Shown here: positions 1-6,250 of the stretch, in pieces | Numbering within the stretch: the stretch's first letter is position 1 | How the letters are laid out: the number at the start of each line of letters is the position of its first letter | Assembly: GCA_045801465.1 (NCBI GenBank) | Contig: JBJMSU010000042.1 | Location: 1 to 9,547 of the forward strand | From: DATFWC01 sp045801465 | GTDB taxonomy: Bacteria; Pseudomonadota; Alphaproteobacteria; Rhizobiales; Xanthobacteraceae | Direction of reading: 5' to 3' | DNA: 9,547 bases | The notes under the pieces: model-generated | Told to the model about the DNA's origin: nothing | Database searches by the model: none | What the model saw: the letters and a program-made list of their open reading frames with translations, nothing else | Made by a program: the position numbers and the translations under genes

Positions 1-19
1 GAGGGCGGCTGGGTCAAGC

Positions 20-1033
20 TCAACGGAACTGAGCCGAAATCTGCTCGATGACGCGAGCCACGGTAATGCCATCCGCGCGGCCGGCAAAGCTCACCGCCAT
101 ACGATGCCGCAACACCGGCGGCGCCAGAGCGAGCACATCGTCGACGGATGGGCTGAACCGGCCGTCGATCAGCGCCCGGGCACGGCACGCCAGCATCAAG
201 GCTTGGCTTGCCCGGGGCCCCGGTCCCCACGAGACAAAGCGCTTGACGCCATCAACGGCCGACTCATCGGGTCGCCCCGAACGAACCAGCGAGAGGATTG
301 TTTCGACGATGCTTTCTCCGACCGGGATGCGGCGCACCAGCCGTTGCGCCGCTTGCAGCTCGGCGACGTTCATTGCCGGCCGGGGTCGGTCTTCGGCAAT
401 TCCGGTCGTGGCGATCAGCATCTGCCGTTCGGCTTCGAGGTCGGGATAGTCGACATCGATCTGCAGTAGGAAGCGGTCGAGTTGAGCCTCGGGCAGCGGG
501 TAGGTGCCTTCCTGCTCGAGCGGGTTTTGCGTCGCCAATACGTGGAACGGACGGGGCAATGGGTGGTATTGACCGGCGATTGAAACGCGGCCCTCCTGCA
601 TCGCCTGCAACAGTGCGGATTGGGTGCGCGGGCTGGCGCGGTTGATCTCGTCCGCCATCAGGAGCTGCGCAAAGACCGGGCCGGCAATGAAGCGGAAACT
701 GCGCTTGCCGCCGGGGCTTTCCTCCAGCACCTCGGTCCCAAGAATGTCGGAGGGCATCAGGTCGGGCGTGAACTGGATGCGCCGCGCGTCGAGCCCCAGC
801 ACGATGCCCATCGTTTCGACGAGCTTGGTCTTGGCGAGGCCGGGCACGCCGACGACCAGCGCATGGCCGCCGGACAAAATCGTGATCAGGGCCCGTTCGA
901 CCACATGTTCCTGGCCGAAGATCACGCTGCCGATGCCGGCTTTCGCCGATCGCACGTGCGCGGCCGTCGATTCCGCGGCCCGCACGATTATGTCTTCAAG
1001 TTTCTCAAGCCCTTCGCCGCTCGGCACCGCCAT
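20..1033 (-). CDS. MoxR-family AAA+ ATPase
   Basis: Cytoplasmic AAA+ ATPase of the MoxR family, 337 residues, close to the usual family length. MoxR proteins act as chaperone-like ATPases, usually with DUF58 and VWA-domain partners, in maturation of enzyme complexes or envelope stress; the client here is unknown. Visible motifs: Walker A GVPGLAKTK at residues 62-70 (Ala before the Lys, as is common in MoxR), Walker B LLMADEINRA at 124-133, sensor 1 ATQNP at 167-171, the arginine-finger segment EAQLDRF at 182-188 and sensor 2 GPRASQAL at 272-279. I chose the ATG at 1033 because AGGAG lies 8 nt upstream. The frame stays open to 1165, with another ATG at 1105, but that one has no ribosome binding site and the added residues do not look like the family. 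Only 19 bases follow the stop, so a DUF58 partner beyond the edge is expected, not seen. Confidence 0.93.
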   Translation of the reverse strand: MAVPSGEGLEKLEDIIVRAAESTAAHVRSAKAGIGSVIFGQEHVVERALITILSGGHALVVGVPGLAKTKLVETMGIVLGLDARRIQFTPDLMPSDILGTEVLEESPGGKRSFRFIAGPVFAQLLMADEINRASPRTQSALLQAMQEGRVSIAGQYHPLPRPFHVLATQNPLEQEGTYPLPEAQLDRFLLQIDVDYPDLEAERQMLIATTGIAEDRPRPAMNVAELQAAQRLVRRIPVGESIVETILSLVRSGRPDESAVDGVKRFVSWGPGPRASQALMLACRARALIDGRFSPSVDDVLALAPPVLRHRMAVSFAGRADGITVARVIEQISAQFR

Positions 1034-1041
1034 CGCGCGCA

Positions 1042-1046
1042 CTCCT
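1042..1046 (-). promoter_or_regulatory. Ribosome binding site deciding the moxR start
   Basis: On the minus strand AGGAG sits 8 nt before the ATG at 1033. No comparable site precedes the in-frame ATG at 1105 or the open frame up to 1165, so this site argues for the shorter protein. Confidence 0.7.
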
Positions 1047-1058
1047 GTCTTACCCGTA

Positions 1059-1087
1059 ATCGTCAAAACGTCGTCGTTATGGGTCAA
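1059..1087 (-). promoter_or_regulatory. Candidate sigma-70 type promoter for moxR
   Basis: On the minus strand TTGACC (1087-1082) is followed after 17 nt by GACGAT (1064-1059). The -35 matches the consensus well and the -10 only in three positions. A start of transcription near 1052 would give a leader of about 20 nt carrying the ribosome binding site at 1042-1046. It would also place the ATG at 1105 outside the transcript. This is inference from position and motif only. The rest of the 227-bp divergent gap (1034-1260) shows no convincing promoter for the rightward operon. Confidence 0.28.
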
Positions 1088-1260
1088 GAACTCAAATTCT
1101 GCCATGCAACAACTTTGCCAGCCACGAATTGATCCGGCCGCATGACTGATTCCCGGCGGGTACAAGCTTACGCTATTTTCTCATAGAGCCCGATTCCGTA
1201 TTCCATCATCACGATCGCGCGAGCCAAACATCCTGGCAGTTGTGTAGGATAGCGCCAATC

Positions 1261-1860
1261 ATGGCGAAAGAAATGCACCCTAAGGAGGCCGGCCTCGACG
1301 GCATCGCCGGTGCCGCCAAACAGGCGGCCCGCAAAGGACCGCCGCCGGTACACCTGTGGAATCCGCCGTTTTGTGGTGATCTCGACATGCGGATTGCCGC
1401 CGACGGGACCTGGTTCTATCTCAAGACGCCGATCGGGCGTCCTGCGCTGGTCAAGTTGTTCGCCTCTGTGCTCAAACGCGAGGGTGATCATTACTACTTG
1501 GTAACGCCGGTGGAGAAATGCGGCATTGTGGTCGATGATGCGCCATTTCTCGCCGTCGAAATGCGGGTCGAAGAGGGCGACACCGCACGGACGTTGCACT
1601 TCCGCACCAATGTGGATGATTGGGTGGCCTGTGGCGCAGGCCATGCGTTACGCTTCGAACCCGAGTCCCATTCGGGCGGCCTCAAGCCCTACCTGCACGT
1701 ACGCCGCGAGCTGTGGGCCAAGGTGACACGGGCCTTGTTCTACGATCTCGTCGAGCTTGGAGAAGAACGCGACGTCGGCGGTGCGCGCATGTTCGGGATT
1801 GCTTCGGGAGGTGAATTCTTCGTCATGGCGCCGGCCGAGCATTTGAGGGAATTCGCCTGA
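1261..1860 (+). CDS. DUF1285 family protein
   Basis: Soluble protein of 199 residues matching my memory of the DUF1285 family, whose molecular function is not established. The recognisable block is at residues 30-90: the VHLWNPPFCGDLDMRI segment, then GTWFYLKTPIGRPALVKLFASV, and LVTPVEKCGIVV at 80-91. No signal peptide or membrane helix is visible. The ATG at 1261 is preferred, with TAGGA about 13 nt upstream. An in-frame TTG at 1240 would add seven residues and has no better site. The AAGGAGG at 1282-1288 is inside the gene with no start codon in frame after it, so it is probably just coding. First gene of a four-gene operon: one base separates its stop from the NUDIX gene. It is divergent from moxR. 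Confidence 0.85.
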   Translation: MAKEMHPKEAGLDGIAGAAKQAARKGPPPVHLWNPPFCGDLDMRIAADGTWFYLKTPIGRPALVKLFASVLKREGDHYYLVTPVEKCGIVVDDAPFLAVEMRVEEGDTARTLHFRTNVDDWVACGAGHALRFEPESHSGGLKPYLHVRRELWAKVTRALFYDLVELGEERDVGGARMFGIASGGEFFVMAPAEHLREFA

Positions 1861-1861
1861 G

Positions 1862-2527
1862 ATGAGTACCGCTGCGGCGATCGGCCGCCCGGCAACGGGC
1901 CGCGAGCTCTTCGACCGCGCCCGCGCCGCGCTCGCGCTCGACGTGCCACCCGGGCTCAACGACCCCACCATCACGCCGCTCCGTGGCGATCATGACGTCG
2001 ATCCGGTGATGCGCGCGATTGCGGCGGTGCGCCCGATTCGGCCGGCCGCGGTTCTGGTTCCCATCGTCGAACGAGAGGAGCCGACCGTACTGTTGACGCA
2101 GCGCGCCACCCACCTGCCGGACCACGCCGGACAGATTTCCTTTCCCGGCGGCAAGATCGAGTCCGACGACGAGAGCCCGCTCGCCGCCGCCTTGCGCGAA
2201 GCCGAGGAGGAAATCGGCCTGGAGCGGCGCTTCGTCGATCCGATCGGGTATCTCGATCTCTATATGACGACGCTGGGCTATCGCATCGTGCCGACGATCG
2301 CGCGGATCGAACCTGGCTTCCGGCTCAACCTCAACCGGTCGGAGGTGGACGACGCCTTCGAGGTGCCGCTCGCATTCCTGATGGCGGAGGAAAATCACAA
2401 GCTCCACAGCCGCGAATGGCAGGGCATGACACGGACCGTGTATGCGATGCCGTTCGGCGAGCGCTACATCTGGGGCGTGACCGCGGGCATTTTGCGGAAC
2501 CTGTACGAGCGGATCTACCGGACATGA
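1862..2527 (+). CDS. NUDIX hydrolase, CoA pyrophosphatase type (NudL-like)
   Basis: Probable CoA pyrophosphatase of 221 residues, cytoplasmic. By family it would cleave coenzyme A or its oxidised or acylated forms to 3',5'-ADP and 4'-phosphopantetheine. The CoA-specific signature precedes the catalytic helix: LLTQRATHLPDHAGQISFPGG at residues 77-97. The Nudix box runs from G97 to L120 and ends in REAEEEIGL, which supplies the metal-binding glutamates. It has one extra residue between the first Gly and the RE pair compared with MutT, a spacing also seen in E. coli NudL. GAGGGA at 1845-1850 lies 11 nt before the ATG. The gene starts one base after the DUF1285 stop, and its own TGA overlaps the next ATG by 4 bp (ATGA at 2524-2527), so the genes are probably translated together. 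The exact substrate is not proven by sequence. Confidence 0.9.
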   Translation: MSTAAAIGRPATGRELFDRARAALALDVPPGLNDPTITPLRGDHDVDPVMRAIAAVRPIRPAAVLVPIVEREEPTVLLTQRATHLPDHAGQISFPGGKIESDDESPLAAALREAEEEIGLERRFVDPIGYLDLYMTTLGYRIVPTIARIEPGFRLNLNRSEVDDAFEVPLAFLMAEENHKLHSREWQGMTRTVYAMPFGERYIWGVTAGILRNLYERIYRT

Positions 2528-2787
2528 TCCGTCCCGTTCTCACCGAGCTGGCGCTGTTCCTGATGCCGTTCGTACTCTACGCCATATTCCTGTTGGCGAC
2601 GCGGGCGGACGTGCTCCACCCGGATTCGTGGAGTTGGTCGACGATCGCGTCGCTCACGATCGCGGCGCTCGTCCTGGTGGTCGGCAGCTTCGTGGTCGTT
2701 GCGCAGTTCTCCGGGGCGCCGCCCGGCTCGACCTATGTGCCGGCGCACATCGAAGACGGCAAGTTCGTGCCGGGGACGACGCAGTGA
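2524..2787 (+). CDS. Small two-helix membrane protein, DUF6111-like
   Basis: An 87-residue inner membrane protein. Two hydrophobic segments are visible, about residues 8-25 and 42-62, followed by a polar tail with a STYVPAHIEDGKFVPG stretch at 69-84. It resembles the DUF6111 family, which I recall as a small protein between a NUDIX gene and cca in Bradyrhizobium-like genomes; its function is unknown. The start is fixed by the 4-bp overlap with the NUDIX stop (ATGA). Its own stop overlaps the GTG of cca in the same way (GTGA, 2784-2787). That tight position suggests stoichiometric translation with the tRNA enzyme, or mere operon packing. A shorter start is unlikely because the first helix would be lost. 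Confidence 0.8.
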   Translation: MIRPVLTELALFLMPFVLYAIFLLATRADVLHPDSWSWSTIASLTIAALVLVVGSFVVVAQFSGAPPGSTYVPAHIEDGKFVPGTTQ

Positions 2788-4058
2788 GTGCGAGCGATCC
2801 TGCCGGTGCAATCACGGTCGAGAGCCTCGCTCGCGCCGAGTGGCTCAAACACGGCTCGCTCGCAGAGCTTCTGAGCGTGCTCAACCGCCACGGCGAGGAG
2901 GCGCGCGCGATTGGCGGCGCCGTACGGGACTCGCTGCTGGGCAAGGACCCGGTCGAGATCGACGTCGCCACTACGGCGCTGCCGCCCGAGGTGATCCGGC
3001 GCGTCGCGGCGGCCGGCTTCAAGGCGGTGCCGACCGGCATCGACCACGGCACCGTGACGGTGGTGATCGAAGGCCATCCCTTCGAGGTGACGACGCTGCG
3101 CGAGGACGTCGAGACCTACGGCCGGAAGGCCAAGGTGCGCTTCGGCCGCGACTGGAAGGCCGATGCCGAGCGGCGCGACTTCACCATCAACGCGCTGTCG
3201 GTCTCGCCGGACGGGACGGTGCACGACTACGTCGGCGGCCTTGCCGATCTCGCCGCACGCCGCGTGCGCTTCATCGGCGATCCCGCCACGCGCATCGCCG
3301 AGGACTACCTGCGCATTCTGCGCTTTTTCCGCTTCCACGCCGCGTTCGGCGAAGGGCTGCCGGACGCGGCGGGCTTAAGCGCCGCGATCGCCGCCCGCGA
3401 CGGCATGGACATGCTGTCGCGCGAGCGGGTGCGCATGGAACTCATCAAGCTCATCATGGCGCCGCACGCGGTGCGCACCTCGGCGGTGATGGCGGAGGCC
3501 GGCCTGCTCGGCCGCGTGCTGGGCGGCGTGCCCCTGCTCGCCGGGTTCAGCAACATGACCAAGCTCGAAGCCGGCCTCGGCCTTGCTGCCGATCCGGTGC
3601 GCCGGCTGGGCGCGCTTGCCGTGCAGGTGGTCGAGGATGCCGAGCGACTGTGGCAGCGGCTGCGTCTCTCCAATGCCGAGCACCAGCGTCTTGAGTCCAT
3701 GGGGGACGGCTGGTGGCGCGTCGCGCCGACATCGGAAAGCGAGAGGGGGCGAGCGCTACTCTATCGTCTCGGGCCGCAACGGTTCACCGATCGCGTCCTC
3801 CTCGCCTGGGCGCGCTCGCAGAGCGGCGTGACGGATGCCGCCTGGCACGAGCTTGCGACGTTGCCGGCACGCTGGCGCGCGCCGGCGTTCCCGCTCAAGG
3901 CCGCAGATTTCACCAAGCGCGGCGTGGCCAAGGGCCCGCAACTCGGCGCCGCCCTGCGAGCGGCCGAAGAGGCCTGGATTGCCGCGGACTTTCCCGCCGC
4001 CAAGGACGCCTTAGCCCAGATCGCCGAGGCGGCGATCCGGGATACGGGCCCGGCATAA
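2784..4058 (+). CDS. cca: CCA-adding enzyme (CCA tRNA nucleotidyltransferase)
   Basis: Class II polymerase-beta-fold enzyme of 424 residues that adds or repairs the 3' CCA end of tRNA from CTP and ATP. The start is GTG, with GGGA 7 nt upstream, overlapping the previous stop. Motifs in order: GGAVRD at residues 44-49; the catalytic acidic pair at 58-60; GHPFEVTTLRED at 97-108; RRDFTINAL at 130-138; DYVGGLADL at 148-156; VRFIGDPATRIAEDYLRILR at 161-180, which holds the nucleotide-selecting E/D..R region. A helical tRNA-binding region follows. One oddity: the acidic pair reads E58-I59-D60, whereas the family usually has Asp-x-Asp. The reading frame is otherwise intact and of usual length, so I take it as functional. 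Alternatives such as poly(A) polymerase are less likely given the motif set and length. It ends 10 bp from the converging globin gene, with no clear terminator between. Confidence 0.93.
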   Translation: MSASDPAGAITVESLARAEWLKHGSLAELLSVLNRHGEEARAIGGAVRDSLLGKDPVEIDVATTALPPEVIRRVAAAGFKAVPTGIDHGTVTVVIEGHPFEVTTLREDVETYGRKAKVRFGRDWKADAERRDFTINALSVSPDGTVHDYVGGLADLAARRVRFIGDPATRIAEDYLRILRFFRFHAAFGEGLPDAAGLSAAIAARDGMDMLSRERVRMELIKLIMAPHAVRTSAVMAEAGLLGRVLGGVPLLAGFSNMTKLEAGLGLAADPVRRLGALAVQVVEDAERLWQRLRLSNAEHQRLESMGDGWWRVAPTSESERGRALLYRLGPQRFTDRVLLAWARSQSGVTDAAWHELATLPARWRAPAFPLKAADFTKRGVAKGPQLGAALRAAEEAWIAADFPAAKDALAQIAEAAIRDTGPA

Positions 4059-4068
4059 AGTACTCGCC

Positions 4069-4503
4069 CTACTCCGCGGCTTGCATGTCGGCCAGTTCGG
4101 CAGCTCCCGCCTGCATGGTGGCGGCGAGCACGCCATAGACTTTGGTCCAGGCATCCCGGACCTCCGGCGTGAAGGCGTCGGCGAGCCCGCGCTCCAGCGT
4201 CCACATCAGGACCTCGCCCACTACGTTGTAGTCGGCGGCGCGCGCGCCATAGCCGACATGGCGGGCGCCCAGCGCCTTGACCTTGGGGACGAGCGCCTCG
4301 AGATCGTTCAGCCCGCCGACGGCCGTCGCCAGCATCCCCATGAGTTTCAGCTTCTGCGCCCGCAGGTCGGCCGGGAAGATCCGCCGCAGCTGCGGAGCCA
4401 CCTCGAACAATCGGTCATAGAACAGATCGGCGGCGGCGTTCTTGATGGGCACGACGCGCGCAAAGCTCGCGCGCACGAGCATGATATCGTTGGCGGTCAG
4501 CAT
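4069..4503 (-). CDS. Single-domain globin (Vitreoscilla haemoglobin / flavohaemoglobin-head type)
   Basis: A 144-residue haem protein that aligns by eye along its full length with Vitreoscilla haemoglobin, without the reductase domain of flavohaemoglobins. Visible haem-pocket residues: Tyr29 (B10) in DLFYDRLF, Phe43 (CD1) in RRIFP, probable Gln50 (E7), proximal His82 (F8) in GARHVGYG, and Tyr92 in DYNVVGEVLMW. The C-terminal helix carries WTKVYGVLAATM at 119-130. Likely roles by family are oxygen binding or nitric oxide detoxification in the cytoplasm; it would need an outside reductase. The ATG at 4503 is preceded by GAGGA with 6 nt spacing (4514-4510). The frame is open to a GTG at 4608, but that 35-residue extension is Arg-rich and unlike globins. 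Convergent with cca, divergent from the 81-residue gene. No FNR/NnrR-type box is evident in the 131-bp upstream gap. Confidence 0.92.
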   Translation of the reverse strand: MLTANDIMLVRASFARVVPIKNAAADLFYDRLFEVAPQLRRIFPADLRAQKLKLMGMLATAVGGLNDLEALVPKVKALGARHVGYGARAADYNVVGEVLMWTLERGLADAFTPEVRDAWTKVYGVLAATMQAGAAELADMQAAE

Positions 4504-4583
4504 ATCATTTCCTCGACACTGGGTTCGACGGTTGTGTCGCGGCCAGGCCGGGATTTGTTCATGGCGCCGGCTACGCTCTTCCG

Positions 4584-4606
4584 GACGACTCGCATTCGCA
4601 GTCGAC
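4584..4606. promoter_or_regulatory. Imperfect palindrome in the globin / 81-residue gene divergent region
   Basis: GACGACT (4584-4590) and AGTCGAC (4600-4606) are inverted repeats with one mismatch, separated by CGCATTCGC. The innermost five pairs are perfect. The site lies about 80 bp before the globin start and 30 bp before the 81-residue gene, where an operator could sit. It could equally be chance in GC-rich DNA. A shorter perfect palindrome, CGGCCAGGCCG, lies at 4540-4550. I can name no regulator. Confidence 0.22.
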
Positions 4607-4634
4607 ACGCCATAGATTTTGGCCGGAGCACGCC

Positions 4635-4880
4635 ATGAACCCGCCCCGCCGACCAGCCGATCTCGCCAGCCGGGCCGCAGCCGACTTTGCTCGCCGTCGG
4701 CGCGACCATGCCTTCCGCCGCGAGACGTTCGCGCTGCCGCGCGAAGCCGCGCGCGAGAAGGCGCGCGAACTGTTCCGGCGCTTTCCGAAGGCGGCCTATA
4801 TGACCGAGATCGAATCCTGGCGCGAGCTTGCGGACGGCCGCATCGAGTTCACCATGCGCCGGCTGCCGAGCGCCGATTGA
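4635..4880 (+). CDS. Conserved-looking hypothetical basic protein, 81 residues
   Basis: I do not recognise a named family. The protein is soluble, rich in Arg and Ala, and mostly helical by composition. A basic N-terminal half (residues 1-50, with RRRRDHAFRRETF near 20-32) is followed by an aromatic stretch, FPKAAYMTEIESW at 50-62, and a short DGRIEFTMRRLP strand-like tail at 68-78. No signal peptide, Cys or metal motif is seen. GGAG at 4625-4628, 6 nt before the ATG, supports the start. Its stop runs directly into the ribosome binding site of the DM13 gene 9 bp downstream, so the two are probably cotranscribed. Its coding character (GC-rich third positions, clean site) makes it a real gene. 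The basic half could bind nucleic acid or phospholipid, but that is a guess. Confidence 0.72.
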   Translation: MNPPRRPADLASRAAADFARRRRDHAFRRETFALPREAAREKARELFRRFPKAAYMTEIESWRELADGRIEFTMRRLPSAD

Positions 4881-4889
4881 GGAGCTTCG

Positions 4890-5381
4890 ATGCGCCGATT
4901 TTGGCGCGGCCTCGTCATCTTTCTCCTCGGTGCCGTGCTCGGCACCGCCTTCGGGGTTGCGCTCGGTTTCTTCTTCTTTCCCTTCGTGTTTCCTCCGCCG
5001 GCCGCCATGGAGGAACTGACCGATCGATCGCCGCTCGTCGCGACCGGCACCTTCGTCCACGCCAACCCGTCCGATCCGGTGCATTGGGGACGCGGCAAGG
5101 TGAGCGTCTATGAGCGCGCCGTCTTCCTCGAATCCGATTTCGAGGTCGGACCCGGGCCGGCCTTCCATGTGCTGCTCGTGCCGAAGCCGGCCATCCGCAG
5201 CTCCGCTGACGTGAAAGATCTGATGTATGTCGATCTCGGCGGCGTGCGTTCCTTCAAGGGCAGCCAGCGCTACGCGATTCCCGCCGGCGTCGACCTCAAG
5301 AGCTACCCGAGCGTGGTGATCTGGTGCGAGCGCTTCAGCGTGCTGATCTCGCCGGCCGACCTCACGCCGGCATCGCGATGA
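4890..5381 (+). CDS. Membrane-anchored DM13-domain protein
   Basis: A 163-residue protein with one N-terminal hydrophobic segment (residues 8-34) that would anchor it in the inner membrane with the rest outside. A DM13-like domain follows at about 52-157: TGTFVHANPSDPVHWGRGKV at 52-71, the ESDFEVGPGPAFHVLLVPK core at 81-99, KGSQRYAIPAGVDLKSYPSV at 123-142, and IWCERFSVLISPADL at 144-158. Cys146 in that last strand is the near-invariant DM13 cysteine, which has been proposed to be redox active. The domain is often found with DOMON or other cytochrome-like modules, suggesting electron transfer, but no reaction is established. GAGGAG at 4879-4884 lies 5 nt before the ATG. It follows the 81-residue gene by 9 bp; the TSUP transporter gene starts 32 bp later. 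Confidence 0.85.
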   Translation: MRRFWRGLVIFLLGAVLGTAFGVALGFFFFPFVFPPPAAMEELTDRSPLVATGTFVHANPSDPVHWGRGKVSVYERAVFLESDFEVGPGPAFHVLLVPKPAIRSSADVKDLMYVDLGGVRSFKGSQRYAIPAGVDLKSYPSVVIWCERFSVLISPADLTPASR

Positions 5382-5413
5382 CAAATCAGAATTGATCCAT
5401 TCACGAGTCCGCA

Positions 5414-6169
5414 TTGCCCGCCGCATTCGCCGACATCTCCGTCCTCCAGGTGCTGCTCGTTGCCGCGGTCGCGCTGTTTGCGTCGGTGATCGGCGGGGTT
5501 GCCGGTTATGGCACCGGCGCGCTCATGCCGCTGGTCCTGGTGCCGATGGTCGGCGCCGAGCCGGTGGTGCCGATCATCGCGATCTCGGCGCTGCTCACCA
5601 ATACCGGCCGGGCGACGGCGTTTCGCACCTATGTGGACCGACGCCGCACCCTGATCGTGCTGGCGGCGTCGCTTCCGACCTGCATCGTCAGCGCCTACGG
5701 TTACACCAAGCTCACCAGCAGCGGCGCCATGCTGGTGATTGGCGCGATGCTCATGGCGACGGTGCCGTTGCGCTATTTTCTCAAGCACCGCGCCGTGACC
5801 TTCGGCGACCGCGGGCTCGCCATCGGCGCCGTCGGCTATGGGGCGGCCGTGGGCGGGACGGTCGGGGCGGGAGTGATCCTGCTCTCGATCCTGATGGCTG
5901 CGGGCCTGCAGGGCGCGGCGGTGGTGGCGACGGATGCCGCGATCTCGATCGTCATCGGAATCGTGCGGCTCGCCGTGTTCGGCGTGGCCGGTGTCGTCAC
6001 GGCTCAGGTCCTCGCCTTCGCGCTGCTCATCGGCCTCATTGCCTTCCCGGGCGCGTTTTTGGCCAAGGCCTTCGTCGAGCGCATGCCGGTCCACGTGCAC
6101 ACCGCAATTCTCGACGCGGTGGTGCTGATCGGCGGCGCCTTCCTGGTGATCGGCGCGTTCACGCGCTGA
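5414..6169 (+). CDS. TauE/SafE (TSUP) family membrane transporter
   Basis: A 251-residue integral membrane protein with about eight hydrophobic helices arranged as two halves. This is the layout of the TSUP family, whose members export sulfite, sulfoacetate or other organosulfur anions. The N-terminal half has the typical GGVAGYGTGALMPLVLVP loop at about residues 27-44 and SALLTNTGRA at 57-66. The second half repeats the pattern with GYGAAVGGTVGAGVILLSIL at about 141-160. The substrate cannot be read from sequence. The start is TTG at 5414 with only a weak CGAG upstream. An in-frame TGA at 5393 limits extension, and the next candidate, a GTG near 5447, would cut into the first helix. It lies 32 bp after the DM13 gene with no terminator between, so it may belong to the same transcript. 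Confidence 0.85.
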   Translation: MPAAFADISVLQVLLVAAVALFASVIGGVAGYGTGALMPLVLVPMVGAEPVVPIIAISALLTNTGRATAFRTYVDRRRTLIVLAASLPTCIVSAYGYTKLTSSGAMLVIGAMLMATVPLRYFLKHRAVTFGDRGLAIGAVGYGAAVGGTVGAGVILLSILMAAGLQGAAVVATDAAISIVIGIVRLAVFGVAGVVTAQVLAFALLIGLIAFPGAFLAKAFVERMPVHVHTAILDAVVLIGGAFLVIGAFTR

Positions 6170-6250
6170 CCTCGTTTTGCCGGCGCAGCGAACGTGCGTG
6201 AGAAAAGAATGCTATGGTCTATCTTGCGCTCGCGAGTGCCTGGTGCCGAG

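Noticed and set aside
1..19. Possible start (TTG at 17-15, minus strand) of a DUF58 partner gene after moxR
   Set aside because: Only five codons would be visible, so it cannot be supported, although a DUF58 gene is the usual neighbour.
1282..1288. Perfect-looking AAGGAGG ribosome site inside the DUF1285 gene
   Set aside because: No ATG, GTG or TTG follows in frame at a usable distance, and it codes for residues near the N-terminus.
2699..3694. Open frame of 331 codons in another plus-strand frame inside cca
   Set aside because: Extremely Arg-rich product out of frame with a fully recognisable CCA enzyme.
4059..4068. Terminator between converging cca and globin
   Set aside because: The gap is 10 bp with no GC-rich stem and no T run on either strand.
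4497..5426. Open frame of 309 codons on the minus strand across the 81-residue and DM13 genes
   Set aside because: Its product is low-complexity, rich in His, Arg and Glu, and antisense to two genes with good ribosome sites; it is a shadow.
5303..6100. Open frame of 265 codons on the minus strand across the TSUP gene
   Set aside because: The translation is an Arg/His/Asp-rich mirror of hydrophobic codons, typical of the antisense of a membrane protein.
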